Of a stretch of 48,579 nt of DNA, positions 16,271-25,109 are shown piece after piece; position 1 is the stretch's first letter; each line of letters starts with the position of its first letter. Under the pieces are notes generated by a model that was given only the letters and a program-made list of their open reading frames with translations, was not told the DNA's origin and ran no database searches. The stretch comes from an uncultured Oscillospiraceae bacterium (GTDB lineage: Bacteria; Bacillota; Clostridia; Oscillospirales; Oscillospiraceae). A program made the translations under genes and the position numbers. The DNA is taken from positions 1 to 48,579 of the forward strand of contig CANPYX010000017.1 of assembly GCA_947588955.1 (NCBI GenBank), read 5' to 3'.

Positions 16271-18052
16271 ATGATTTTCGGAAAGTACATAAACAAATAC
16301 TACATAAAATACGGTCCCATCCTTCTTCTGGGCCTTGCCGCCCTTGCCGTGGTGGACTACATGCAGCTGGTGGTGCCCAGGCTATATCAGCTTGTGGTCA
16401 ACGGCATGAACGACGGTCAGGTCATGTCAGACGGCGTGATGTACGCCTTCGACATGGAATTTCTGCTTGACAAGGTATGCCTGCCGATGCTGGTGGTGGT
16501 CATATCCATGGTCTTCGGGCGCTTCCTTTGGCGCGTCTGCTTCTTCGGCTCCGCCATACGGGTGGAGACGGACATCCGCAACGCCATGTTCGACCACTGC
16601 AAGGACCTCTCCCAGCAGTATTACCAGGTGAACAAGGTGGGCAACCTCATGAGCCTTTTCACCAACGACCTGGACACGGTCCAGGACTGCTACGGCTCAG
16701 GGCTCCTCATGCTCGCCGACGCCCTCATGCTGGGCATACTCGCCATCGGGCGCATGTGGCAGATGGACCACCTGCTCACGGGGCTGTCACTCATCCCCAT
16801 GGTGATACTTTTCGCCATCAGCACCGTGGTGGGGCGCTACATGGAGAAGAAGTGGGACATCCGCCAGGAGGCGTTTTCCAACCTCTCCGACTTCTCCCAA
16901 GAGTCCTTCTCCGGCATAGCCGTCATCAAGGCCTTCGTCAAGGAGGCGAAGGAGCTCTGGGCGTTCAAAAAGCTCAACCTTGAAAACGAGAAGGCAAACG
17001 TGGACTTCACCCGCGCCTCTGTGCTCCTGCACATTTTGGTCACCCTCTTTGTGGAGTCAGTCATCTGCGTGGTTTTGGGCTATGGCGGATACCTTGTACA
17101 CGAGGGCGTTTTCAACGCCGGGCAGCTGGTGGAGTACATCGGCTACTTCAACGCCATCGTCTGGCCCATAATGGCAGTCTCCGAGCTCATAGATATGACG
17201 AGCCGCGGCAAGGCGAGCCTCAAGCGCATAAGCGAGCTTCTTGACGCGAAGCAGGACGTGATCGACCGGGAGGGCGTGAGGGAGCTTCCCCACGTGCGCG
17301 GGGACATCGAGTTTAAAAACCTCACCTTCCGCTATCCCGACGGGGAGTACGACGTGCTCAAAAACATAAGCTTCACCATAAAGGCGGGTGAGAGCGTGGG
17401 CCTCGTCGGACGCACCGGCTCAGGCAAGACCACCCTCGTTGACCTCATACTGCGCACCTACAATGTCCCCGACGGCACCGTATTCGTGGACGGCAGCGAC
17501 GTGAACACCGTCAAGATCCACGACGTCCGCGCCGCCTGCGCCTACGTCCCCCAGGACAACTTCCTTTTCTCCGACACCATCGCCCGCAACATCGCCTTCA
17601 CCTCCGGCGAGCCCGATATGGCGCGCGTCAAGGAGGCGGCGACCCTCGCCGACGTGGACGGAAACATCATGGAATTCACAGACACCTACAACACCATGCT
17701 TGGCGAGCGCGGCGTCACCGTCTCCGGCGGGCAGAAGCAGCGCATATCCATCGCCCGCGCCCTTTTGAAGGACGCGCCGATACTCATACTCGACGACTCC
17801 GTCTCCGCCGTGGACACGGACACCGAAAAGACCATTCTCGACAACCTCAAGCGCACCCGCCGGGGCAAAACCACCATCCTCATAGCTCACCGCATATCCA
17901 CCATCGAGCGCATGGACAAGATAATCTACCTGGAGGACGGGGAATTGGCGGCTGTGGGCAGCCACGCGGAGCTTTGCGAGACCTGCCCCGCCTACAAGCA
18001 CATGGTGGACCTTCAAAAGCTTGAGGAGGAAGGGGGCGAGCACAATGCGTGA
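16271..18052 (+). CDS. ABC exporter half-transporter A (degenerate ATP site partner)
   Basis: 593 residues from ATG 16271 with GAGG seven bases upstream; the frame is open further upstream but without support. A six-helix exporter transmembrane domain (~1-310) is followed by a nucleotide-binding domain: Walker A GRTGSGKTT, signature VSGGQKQR and Walker B ILILDDSVSAVD. The catalytic glutamate after Walker B is replaced by Asp, as in the inactive-site subunit of heterodimeric exporters such as TM287/288 and BmrCD. It overlaps the next gene by eight bases. Together they probably export drugs, lipids or a peptide; substrate unknown. Confidence 0.9.
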   Translation: MIFGKYINKYYIKYGPILLLGLAALAVVDYMQLVVPRLYQLVVNGMNDGQVMSDGVMYAFDMEFLLDKVCLPMLVVVISMVFGRFLWRVCFFGSAIRVETDIRNAMFDHCKDLSQQYYQVNKVGNLMSLFTNDLDTVQDCYGSGLLMLADALMLGILAIGRMWQMDHLLTGLSLIPMVILFAISTVVGRYMEKKWDIRQEAFSNLSDFSQESFSGIAVIKAFVKEAKELWAFKKLNLENEKANVDFTRASVLLHILVTLFVESVICVVLGYGGYLVHEGVFNAGQLVEYIGYFNAIVWPIMAVSELIDMTSRGKASLKRISELLDAKQDVIDREGVRELPHVRGDIEFKNLTFRYPDGEYDVLKNISFTIKAGESVGLVGRTGSGKTTLVDLILRTYNVPDGTVFVDGSDVNTVKIHDVRAACAYVPQDNFLFSDTIARNIAFTSGEPDMARVKEAATLADVDGNIMEFTDTYNTMLGERGVTVSGGQKQRISIARALLKDAPILILDDSVSAVDTDTEKTILDNLKRTRRGKTTILIAHRISTIERMDKIIYLEDGELAAVGSHAELCETCPAYKHMVDLQKLEEEGGEHNA

Positions 18053-19943
18053 GTTCGCGCCGCTTTACATCGTCGGCGCCATCATCGGCGCCTTCACCGT
18101 CCTCTTTGTGGCGGCTTACATCACCTTAAAGCGCCGCAAGGCGGCTGTCACCTTTGACCGCAACATGCCCGACTCCGAGATAATGGCGCGCATGCTGCCC
18201 TACGCCAAGCCCTATTGGAAGAGCTTCCTTGTGGTCCTCTTCCTCATGCTCCTCGCCATAGCCTACGACATCATCTCCCCACTGCTTGTGGGCGACATCG
18301 AGCGTGTAATAAAGGAGGACTTTGAGCTCCGCGACCTTTTCGTCCGCGTGGCCGTCTACGCCGGAATTCTCATCGTCTCCCTCATCAGCACCTACTTCCA
18401 GTCCATAATCCTCCAGAAGACAGGCCAGAAGATACTCTCCTCCCTCCGGCAGGACCTTTTCACCCACATCGAGAGCCTGTCCCACAATCAGCTCAACCAG
18501 ATACCCGTGGGCAAGCTTGTCACCCGCGTCACCAACGACACCAACGCCATCTCCATGATGTTCACCAACATTCTGGTGAACATGATACGCAACGTCTTCG
18601 TCATTGTGGGAGTTCTGGCGGCGATGCTCATCTTAAACTATGAGCTGACGCTGATGATACTGTGCTTCATACCCTTCCTGGTGCTCTTCACCGTCATCTT
18701 CCGCACCTTCACCCGACGGGTGTTCCGCACCGTCAAGGACAGGACCACGGACATCAACACGTACCTCTCCGAAAACCTCTCCGGCATAAAGATCACCCAG
18801 ATCTTCAACCGCGAGGACGCCAAAATGCAGGAGTTTTTGGGCAAATCCAACGGGCTCAAGAAGGCAAAGCGCCAGCAGATGTTCGTCTTCGGCATCTTCC
18901 GCCCCATGGTCTATATGCTCTACATAAGCTCCGTTTTGTGCCTGCTCTACCTTTGCGGCAGGGGCTACATCAAAAACACCTCCTTCCTGGGGCAGACCAT
19001 CGCCAGCGAGACACTGGTCAGCTTCTACATGTACATCTCCAAGTTCTTCAACCCAATCCAGACCCTCGCCGAGCAGTTCAACCAGCTCCAGTCCGCCTTC
19101 GCCAGCGCCGAGAAGATATTCTCCATCTTCGACCTGGAGCCCGAGCTTGTGGACTCCCCGGACGCCATCGAGCTTGACCACATCGAGGGCGAGATAGAAT
19201 TCCGCGACGTCTGGTTCAGCTACGTCCCCGGCGAGTGGGTCCTGAAGGGCGTCAGCTTCCACGTAAAGCCAAAGGAGACAGTGGCGTTCGTGGGCTCCAC
19301 CGGCTCCGGAAAGACCACCATTTTGTCTCTCATATGCCGCAATTACGACATCCAGAAGGGTCAAATACTCATTGACGGCATAGACATACGCCGCATCAAG
19401 ATCGCCTCCCTCCGCCGCCACTTCGGTCAGATGCTCCAGGACGTGTTCCTGTTCTCCGGCACCATCCGCTCCAACATCGTCCTTCGGGAGGAGTCCTTCA
19501 CCGACGAGGAGGTTTGGCAGGCGTGCCGCTACGTGAACGCCGACCACTTCATAAGCAAGCTGGACGGCGGCCTTGACGAGGTTGTCCGGGAGCGCGGCAA
19601 CAACTTCTCCGCCGGTCAGCGTCAGCTTCTCAGCTTCGCCCGCACCATCCTCCACCGACCAGAGGTCATGATTCTTGACGAGGCCACGGCGAATATCGAC
19701 ACCGAGACGGAGCTTCTCATCCAGGACTCCCTGGAGAAGATGAAGAACATCGGCACCATGCTCGTGGTGGCGCACCGCCTCTCCACCATCCAGCACTCCG
19801 ACAACATAATCCTCCTGAGCCACGGCGTCATAAAGGAGCAGGGCACCCACCAGGAGCTCCTCCACAAAAAGGGCCGCTACTACAAGCTCTACACCCTCCA
19901 GTTCGACGAGCAGCAGCGCGCCCTTGCCGAAAAGAATAAATGA
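18045..19943 (+). CDS. ABC exporter half-transporter B (catalytic ATP site partner)
   Basis: 632 residues from ATG 18045. An additional N-terminal helix (~1-25) precedes the six-helix exporter domain. The nucleotide-binding domain has Walker A GSTGSGKTT and a normal Walker B with catalytic Glu (VMILDEATANID), but a changed signature, FSAGQRQ instead of LSGGQ. Subunit A has the converse defects, so one ATP site of the dimer is catalytic and the other degenerate, the hallmark of heterodimeric type IV exporters. An in-frame ATG at 18021 lies inside the previous gene and is not favoured. The operon ends at the terminator 19949-19981. Confidence 0.9.
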   Translation: MREFAPLYIVGAIIGAFTVLFVAAYITLKRRKAAVTFDRNMPDSEIMARMLPYAKPYWKSFLVVLFLMLLAIAYDIISPLLVGDIERVIKEDFELRDLFVRVAVYAGILIVSLISTYFQSIILQKTGQKILSSLRQDLFTHIESLSHNQLNQIPVGKLVTRVTNDTNAISMMFTNILVNMIRNVFVIVGVLAAMLILNYELTLMILCFIPFLVLFTVIFRTFTRRVFRTVKDRTTDINTYLSENLSGIKITQIFNREDAKMQEFLGKSNGLKKAKRQQMFVFGIFRPMVYMLYISSVLCLLYLCGRGYIKNTSFLGQTIASETLVSFYMYISKFFNPIQTLAEQFNQLQSAFASAEKIFSIFDLEPELVDSPDAIELDHIEGEIEFRDVWFSYVPGEWVLKGVSFHVKPKETVAFVGSTGSGKTTILSLICRNYDIQKGQILIDGIDIRRIKIASLRRHFGQMLQDVFLFSGTIRSNIVLREESFTDEEVWQACRYVNADHFISKLDGGLDEVVRERGNNFSAGQRQLLSFARTILHRPEVMILDEATANIDTETELLIQDSLEKMKNIGTMLVVAHRLSTIQHSDNIILLSHGVIKEQGTHQELLHKKGRYYKLYTLQFDEQQRALAEKNK

Positions 19944-19948
19944 TACAC

Positions 19949-19981
19949 CCGCCCGCCCACCAAATACAGGCGGGCGGTTTT
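19949..19981 (+). terminator. Intrinsic terminator after the ABC exporter
   Basis: Perfect 9-bp stem CCGCCCGCC/GGCGGGCGG (19949-19957 and 19969-19977) followed by TTTT. Confidence 0.85.
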
Positions 19982-19995
19982 CTGCCTTTTGCCAC

Positions 19996-20024
19996 TTGTA
20001 TCCTTCGCCATAATATGCTATTAT
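19996..20024 (+). promoter_or_regulatory. Sigma-A promoter of the two-gene membrane operon
   Basis: TTGTAT (19996-20001) and TATTAT (20019-20024) with 17-base spacing and a TG before the -10. The start site would be near 20031, 30 bases before the first gene. Confidence 0.65.
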
Positions 20025-20060
20025 TGGCGTATGATTTTGAGAAAAAGGGGAGGGGAGCCC

Positions 20061-20546
20061 ATGCCGGCAAATTTCAGGGAGCTTTATACCGACGCCGAGC
20101 TTGAAAAGCTCCGCCGCAAAATAAAAGCCTGGACAGTCGCCCTCGCCGTCATCTCCGCCGTCGGCCTCGCCGCCTGCGTGACCCTGGCGGTCCTCACAAA
20201 TACCGCCAACGCCCAGCGCATGGAGCTTTACGCCATCGCCGTCAGCATCGCCGTGGGCTGGTTCGTCATCTACTGCGCCTGCTTCGCCGTGGGCTCCTCC
20301 CGCCGGGAGCTTGCCCACGCCGGCACCCTGCGCGACGGCGAGCGGGAGAGGACCGAGGGGAGGGTCACCGTCACCCGCCAGCGCCTTCGCATAAAAAAGA
20401 GCATAACCGCCAAAAGAGTGCGCGTGGAGACCCCCGACGGCGAGAGTCTTTTCTGGGTCGCCGAAAGCCGCGCCCCGCTCCTTGAGGGCGCCTCGGCTGT
20501 CTGGACTGTCCACGGCTACGTGGCGGGATACGAGGTGGCAAAATGA
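20061..20546 (+). CDS. Two-helix membrane protein of unknown function
   Basis: 161 residues from ATG 20061, preceded by a strong GGAGGGGAG. It starts with a short acidic/basic helix (~1-28), then two membrane helices (~30-52 and ~62-82), then a ~75-residue basic cytoplasmic beta-rich domain. The last contains the segment RRELAHAGTLRDGERE and ends in GYVAGYEVAK. No family is recognised. It overlaps the next gene by four bases (ATGA), so the two products are probably made together, and both lie between an exporter and the maltodextrin operon with their own promoter and terminator. Confidence 0.75.
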   Translation: MPANFRELYTDAELEKLRRKIKAWTVALAVISAVGLAACVTLAVLTNTANAQRMELYAIAVSIAVGWFVIYCACFAVGSSRRELAHAGTLRDGERERTEGRVTVTRQRLRIKKSITAKRVRVETPDGESLFWVAESRAPLLEGASAVWTVHGYVAGYEVAK

Positions 20547-21028
20547 GGTTTTTGAAAAACATATTTTCACAGCTCCACACCTTCGTCCTCTGGGCGCTCA
20601 TGTCCGCCATACTCTGGAGCTGGATCTTCACCATGGTCACCGACACCTCCCCACAAAAAAAGGTCCAGATCTACATCTACGTTGACGAGCTCAGAGACAC
20701 CGACCTTGCCGTTTACCTGGAGCAGGACCTCCCCGACGGCATAAAAATGGTCAAGGTCCACCCCTTCACCTACGCCATGCTCAACGTGGACCTTCTGGAA
20801 AACAGCGACCTCTTCATCCTCCCGGAATCCATGGTGGGGGAGTATGAGGAGCTCCTCCTCCCCGGCGGCGAGGCGGTGAAGGTCTACGATCCCGATACCG
20901 GCTCCGGAGCCGCCGAGGACTACATCTCCTACTCGCACGAGGACTATTACCTCTACTTCGGCGCCAAATCCCTCCACCTTGACGACGGCGCCGCAAAATA
21001 CGTCGCGGATAGGCTTTTGACCTCTTAA
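20543..21028 (+). CDS. Single-helix anchored protein of unknown function
   Basis: 161 residues: an N-terminal membrane helix (~12-32, LWALMSAILWSWIFTMV) followed by an extracellular acidic domain. The latter contains KKVQIYIYVDELRDTDLA, a segment IKMVKVHPFTYAM and the pattern NSDLFILPES. This alternation resembles part of a periplasmic-binding-protein fold, but the protein is far too short to be one. Start overlaps the previous stop. Function unknown; probably a partner of the preceding membrane protein. Confidence 0.75.
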   Translation: MRFLKNIFSQLHTFVLWALMSAILWSWIFTMVTDTSPQKKVQIYIYVDELRDTDLAVYLEQDLPDGIKMVKVHPFTYAMLNVDLLENSDLFILPESMVGEYEELLLPGGEAVKVYDPDTGSGAAEDYISYSHEDYYLYFGAKSLHLDDGAAKYVADRLLTS

Positions 21029-21034
21029 ATCCCA

Positions 21035-21070
21035 TTTCCCACACCGAAAAGTGTGGGAAATTTGGTTTTA
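21035..21070 (+). terminator. Intrinsic terminator of the two-gene membrane operon
   Basis: Perfect 10-bp stem TTTCCCACAC/GTGTGGGAAA (21035-21044 and 21051-21060), loop CGAAAA, then TTTGGTTTTA. Confidence 0.8.
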
Positions 21071-21130
21071 TTATATTAATATTGTGTTAAACCTTTGTTC
21101 AAAATGCACAAAATTTGTTACGAATTTTTG

Positions 21131-21147
21131 TCGAAAACGTTTCCATA
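21131..21147. promoter_or_regulatory. LacI-family operator upstream of the maltodextrin operon
   Basis: GAAAACGTTTCC (21133-21144) is a palindrome with one mismatch around CG, a typical LacI/MalR/CcpA site; its right half TTTCCATA is shared (as complement) with the palindrome at 15101-15118. It is centred about 62 bases upstream of the predicted start, so it fits an activator or a looping repressor better than a simple block. Confidence 0.6.
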
Positions 21148-21165
21148 CTTTTTTACCCAACTTTA

Positions 21166-21194
21166 TTGAATTTGCCTCCGACCTCTGCTATAAT
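21166..21194 (+). promoter_or_regulatory. Sigma-A promoter of the maltodextrin operon
   Basis: TTGAAT (21166-21171) and a perfect TATAAT (21189-21194) separated by 17 bases. Transcription should start near 21201, giving an ~85-base leader. Confidence 0.85.
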
Positions 21195-21202
21195 GTTAAA
21201 AG

Positions 21203-21265
21203 ATAACAGGCCGGACAGGGGCCCCTGTCCGCGTATCCCCGCTTTGCGGGGATAAAAACTGTTAT
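21203..21265 (+). promoter_or_regulatory. Structured leader (three-way junction) of the binding-protein mRNA
   Basis: Outer arms ATAACAG (21203-21209) and CTGTTAT (21259-21265) enclose two perfect hairpins: a 10-bp self-complementary CGGACAGGGG/CCCCTGTCCG (21212-21231) and ATCCCCGC/GCGGGGAT with loop TTT (21235-21253). The fold stops ten bases before AGGAGG. It may stabilise the mRNA or act as a regulatory leader; it does not match a riboswitch I know. Confidence 0.55.
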
Positions 21266-21287
21266 AAATTATTCAGGAGGAATGAAA

Positions 21288-22571
21288 ATGAAAAAAATCT
21301 TAGCAATCGCTCTCGCGCTCCTCATGGTCCTGTCCCTCGTCGCCTGCAATAACAGCAACAGCGACAACAAGGGCGACACCAACCAGGGCGGCGGAGAGCA
21401 GTCCGCGGACCTCGCCGGCACCTATGATGTGACCATCTGGGCGCCTGAGGCGGCTGTGGAGCTCACCAAGCAGCAGGTCGCTGACTTCAACAGCTCCAAC
21501 GAGCTGGGCATCACCTTCAACGCCACCGTTGAGCCCGTTTCCGAGGCTGAGGCCGCCGGCAACGTGGTCACCGACGTCTCCGCCGCGGGCGACCTGTTCT
21601 TCTTCGCCCAGGACCAGCTGAGCGTCATCGTCAAGGCCGGCTGCCTTACCAAGCTCGGACAGGGCGCCGCCGCCACCGTTAAGGAGCTCAACGCCGAGGG
21701 CGCCGTCCTCGCCGCTCAGTCCGGCTCCGACCTCTACGCCTATCCTCTCACCGCCGACAACGGCTACTTCATGTACTATGACAAGTCCGTTATCCCCGAG
21801 GAGCACATTGACAGCCTTGAGGACATCCTCGCCGACTGCGAGGCCGCCGGCAAGTACTTCTCCCTGGAGACCAACACCTCCGCGTGGTACATAGCGGCCT
21901 GGTTCTTCGGCACCGGCTGCCACTCCAATTGGGATTTCGACGAGGCCGGCAACGCCATCGCTCTGGACGACGACTTCAACTCCGAGAACGGCATTATCGC
22001 CTCCAAGGGAATGTTGAAGCTCCTCAACTCCCCCGCCAACCTGAGCGGCTCCAGTGTTGACGCCTTCTCTAACGGTGCCGCCGTGGTCGTCTCCGGCACC
22101 TGGGCTTACAATGACGCCCTCGCCATCCTCGGCGAGAACCTGGGCGCCGCCGACCTGCCCTCCTTCACCGTTGACGGAACGAGCTATCACCTGGGCTCCT
22201 ACAACGGCTGCAAGCTCCTGGGCCTCAAGCCTCAGGAGGATACTAAGAAGGCCGCCGCTCTCAACCAGCTGGCCCTGTACCTGACCAACGAGGAGTGCCA
22301 GATCGCGCGCTTCAACGAGCTGGCCTGGGGTCCCGCCAACAAGAACGCGCAGGCTGACCCCGCCGTTCAGGCTAACCCCGCTCAGGCAGCTCTTTCCGCT
22401 CAGAGCCCCTACTCCGTACCTCAGCCCAACATCCCCAACGCCTGGTGGGATATCGCCAAGGTCATCGCCGATGACGTCAAGGCCGCCGGCAATGACGACG
22501 CCGCCATCAAGGCTGCTCTCGATAAGTATATCGCCAGCGCCCAGGGCTGCGTCACCGCGCCCGCTGAATAA
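21288..22571 (+). CDS. Maltodextrin-type ABC transporter substrate-binding lipoprotein
   Basis: 427 residues from ATG 21288, chosen because AGGAGG is seven bases upstream; the ATG at 21282 is too close. A lipoprotein signal (MKKILAIALALLMVLSLVAC) ends with the lipidated Cys, then an Asn/Ser/Gly-rich linker. The mature part is a family-1 sugar-binding protein: TIWAPEAAVELTKQQVADFN, GDLFFFAQDQ, YPLTADNGYFMYYDKSVI and a C-terminal PNIPNAWWDIAK, as in MalE/MdxE. It binds maltodextrins outside the membrane and delivers them to the permeases encoded next. Codon choice is strongly C-ending, suggesting high expression. Substrate is inferred from the starch enzymes downstream. Confidence 0.88.
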   Translation: MKKILAIALALLMVLSLVACNNSNSDNKGDTNQGGGEQSADLAGTYDVTIWAPEAAVELTKQQVADFNSSNELGITFNATVEPVSEAEAAGNVVTDVSAAGDLFFFAQDQLSVIVKAGCLTKLGQGAAATVKELNAEGAVLAAQSGSDLYAYPLTADNGYFMYYDKSVIPEEHIDSLEDILADCEAAGKYFSLETNTSAWYIAAWFFGTGCHSNWDFDEAGNAIALDDDFNSENGIIASKGMLKLLNSPANLSGSSVDAFSNGAAVVVSGTWAYNDALAILGENLGAADLPSFTVDGTSYHLGSYNGCKLLGLKPQEDTKKAAALNQLALYLTNEECQIARFNELAWGPANKNAQADPAVQANPAQAALSAQSPYSVPQPNIPNAWWDIAKVIADDVKAAGNDDAAIKAALDKYIASAQGCVTAPAE

Positions 22572-22632
22572 ACCGGCTGATTTGGAGCTTTTTTAAAAGC
22601 GTCAGGTTAATTTCGGCCTGATATAGTATCTG

Positions 22633-22664
22633 ATCGGCCGGGACTGGAAACAGCTCCGGCCGAT
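22633..22664 (+). other. Stable hairpin in the malE-malF interval
   Basis: A 9-bp stem ATCGGCCGG/CCGGCCGAT continues through CTG/CAG to a GAAA tetraloop. No T-run follows. Such hairpins after binding-protein genes commonly protect the upstream message and lower expression of the permeases. Confidence 0.6.
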
Positions 22665-22684
22665 TAATTAAAAGGGGTGATTTG

Positions 22685-24226
22685 ATGAAAAGATACAGCG
22701 ATATGGAATACCTTCGCTTATCAAAATGGAACAAATTCGTTTACAAGCTGGTATCCTTCCTGGTGAGCATCCCCTTGGGCATCGGACATTTCTTCGTCAA
22801 GATATGGAAGGGCATCAAGGAATTCGGCGGGAAGGTCGTCGCCGAATGTAAGGACATCTGGACCACCTTCGTCACCGGCGACTGGAAGACAAAGCTCTCC
22901 TTCCTTGTCATGGGCTTCGGGAACCTTGCCCACGGGCAGATCCTCCGCGGCGTCATGTTCCTCCTCTTTGAGGTGGTATTCATCTTCTACATGGTCACCA
23001 CCGGCGGCTACTGGCTGTCAAAGCTTGACAATCTGGGCGACAAGGGTCCTGAGAGCGTTTATAACGCGGTGCTGGACACCAACACCACCGTCTTCAACGA
23101 CAACTCCTTCAAGATCCTCCTCTACGGCGTTCTCACCATCTTCTTCATTATAGCCTTCATTTACACCTGGCGTGCCAACGTCAAGCAGAATAAGCTTATA
23201 AACCAGATCCTCAAATCCGGCAAAAAGCTTAAATCCGGCAAGGACGACCTGAAATCCCTGGTGGACGACCAGTTCCACAAGACCCTTCTCGCCCTTCCCA
23301 TGGTTGGTATCCTGGTGTTCACCGTCATGCCCATAGTGTTCATGGTGCTTGTCGCCTTCACCAACTACGACGGCTCCCACAACGGCTATTCCAACGCCCT
23401 GTTCACCTGGGTGGGGCTAAAGAACTTCGGCACCATGTTCTCCTGGACCGCCAACACCTCGGCGGGGCTCCAGTCCTATTCCGCCACCTTCGGCGAGATA
23501 CTCACCTGGACCCTTATCTGGGCGTTCTTTGCCACCTTCACCAACTACTTCCTGGGCATGTGCGTTGCCATGATGATCAACAAGAAGGGTATCCACCTCA
23601 AGAAGATGTGGCGTACCATCCTTGTTATGACCGTCGCCATCCCCCAGTTTATCTCCCTGATGTACGTATCCAAAATGTTCGCCCAAAACGGACTGTTGAA
23701 CCAAATGCTGATGAACCACGGCTGGATCAAGCAGCCGTTGCCCTTCTGGACTGATGCTACCTGGGCGAGGATCACCGTCATTATCATCAATATCTGGGTC
23801 GGCATTCCTTACCTCATGCTCATCACCACCGGTATTCTTATGAATATCCCCGCGGACCTCTACGAGTCCGCCAAGATAGACGGTGCCAACGCCTGGCAGC
23901 AGTACAGGAAGATCACCCTCCCGTACATGCTGTTCATCACCGGCCCCTATCTGCTCACCAGCTTCACGGGCAACATGAACAACTTCAACGTCATCTACCT
24001 CCTGACCGGCGGCGCGCCCACCAACGCGGCGGCGTCCGGCGCGGCGGGAAGCGTGGGCTACACGGACCTTCTTATCACATGGCTTTTCAAGATCACCACG
24101 GGCGGCGAATCCCTCTACTACTTAGCGTCCGTCGTCGGTATCATGGTCTTCGTAGTGGTGGCGCTGATCTCCCTTGTGGTCTACAACGTGCTGCCCTCCA
24201 TTAAGAATGAGGAGGACTTCCAGTGA
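22685..24226 (+). CDS. Maltodextrin-type ABC transporter permease (MalF/MdxF-like)
   Basis: 513 residues from ATG 22685; a TTG just before it is in frame. It is long for a sugar permease because, as in MalF, extra N-terminal helices and a periplasmic segment (~100-150) precede the core. The core has about six helices with the EAA loop DLYESAKIDGANAWQQYRKITLP (~392-414), which contacts the ATPase. GKKLKSGKDDLKSL (~178-195) is a basic cytoplasmic segment. It forms the transport channel with the next permease. The stop is read into the next start. Confidence 0.9.
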   Translation: MKRYSDMEYLRLSKWNKFVYKLVSFLVSIPLGIGHFFVKIWKGIKEFGGKVVAECKDIWTTFVTGDWKTKLSFLVMGFGNLAHGQILRGVMFLLFEVVFIFYMVTTGGYWLSKLDNLGDKGPESVYNAVLDTNTTVFNDNSFKILLYGVLTIFFIIAFIYTWRANVKQNKLINQILKSGKKLKSGKDDLKSLVDDQFHKTLLALPMVGILVFTVMPIVFMVLVAFTNYDGSHNGYSNALFTWVGLKNFGTMFSWTANTSAGLQSYSATFGEILTWTLIWAFFATFTNYFLGMCVAMMINKKGIHLKKMWRTILVMTVAIPQFISLMYVSKMFAQNGLLNQMLMNHGWIKQPLPFWTDATWARITVIIINIWVGIPYLMLITTGILMNIPADLYESAKIDGANAWQQYRKITLPYMLFITGPYLLTSFTGNMNNFNVIYLLTGGAPTNAAASGAAGSVGYTDLLITWLFKITTGGESLYYLASVVGIMVFVVVALISLVVYNVLPSIKNEEDFQ

Positions 24227-25089
24227 TGAATAACGAAAAGCGTCATATGGGTCTAAAGACCCTCAACAGGGCAAGCAACACTGTTATCTACATTCTGCTT
24301 GTCATAATCAGCGTTATCTGGCTGCTCCCCTTTGTCTTCATCGTCTTCCAGTCCTTCCGTGTTGAGTCCACCTGGCAGGTGGGATACGTCATCCCCCAGC
24401 AGTGGGGCCTCCAGAACTACATAAACCTCTGGAATTCCGACTTCAAGCGTTGGTATCTCAACACCTTCATCATCGCCCTGGCTTCCGCGGTGCTCGTCAC
24501 CGTCATCCAGCTTTGCATGAGCTATACCCTCTCCCGTTTCCGCTTCAAAATGCGCGGGCCCCTTATGCGGTTCATGTTGATTTTGGGAATGTTCCCCGGA
24601 ATGCTCACCATGATCATCCTCTACCGCGTCCTGGCCGACCTGGGCCTCACTCAGGCCAACGCTGTTCCCGGCCTCATTCTTGTGGGCGTGGCTTCCTCCG
24701 GCATGGGCTATTACGTCTCCAAGGGCTTCTTTGACACCATCCCTAAGTCCCTGGACGAGGCCGCCCGTGTTGACGGCGCCACTCGCTTCCAGGTGCTCTA
24801 CAAGATCATCCTGCCCCTGGCAAAGCCCATCGTCATTTACACCATCCTCACCGCCTTCATGGGCCCCTGGGGAGACTTCGTATTCGCCCGTTACGTGGCC
24901 ATGGGCACCTCCGCCGGCTACAACGTGGCCGTCGGTATGTACAGCTGGCTGACCAATGACCAGATCAACAGCTGGTATACCACCTTCTGCGCCGGCGGCG
25001 TTATCGTCGCCCTCCCCGTGACCATCCTCTTCATGTGCCTGCAAAAGTACTATGTCGAGGGCGTTACCGGCGGCGCCGTAAAAGGCTGA
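24226..25089 (+). CDS. Maltodextrin-type ABC transporter permease (MalG/MdxG-like)
   Basis: 287 residues from ATG 24226 (GTG at 24223 is an alternative with the same GGAGG). Six helices and the EAA loop SLDEAARVDGATRFQVLYKIILP (~175-197); the C-terminus VEGVTGGAVKG is conserved in MalG. It pairs with the MalF-like permease. It overlaps the preceding stop by one base and is followed after 20 bases by the ATPase gene. Confidence 0.92.
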   Translation: MNNEKRHMGLKTLNRASNTVIYILLVIISVIWLLPFVFIVFQSFRVESTWQVGYVIPQQWGLQNYINLWNSDFKRWYLNTFIIALASAVLVTVIQLCMSYTLSRFRFKMRGPLMRFMLILGMFPGMLTMIILYRVLADLGLTQANAVPGLILVGVASSGMGYYVSKGFFDTIPKSLDEAARVDGATRFQVLYKIILPLAKPIVIYTILTAFMGPWGDFVFARYVAMGTSAGYNVAVGMYSWLTNDQINSWYTTFCAGGVIVALPVTILFMCLQKYYVEGVTGGAVKG

Positions 25090-25109
25090 TTTGAAAGGAG
25101 AATAAGGAT

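Noticed and set aside
18633-20570. A 645-codon open frame on the minus strand
   Set aside because: It lies antisense to the second exporter gene; long antisense frames are expected in C-ending, high-GC genes and the product has no recognisable domains.
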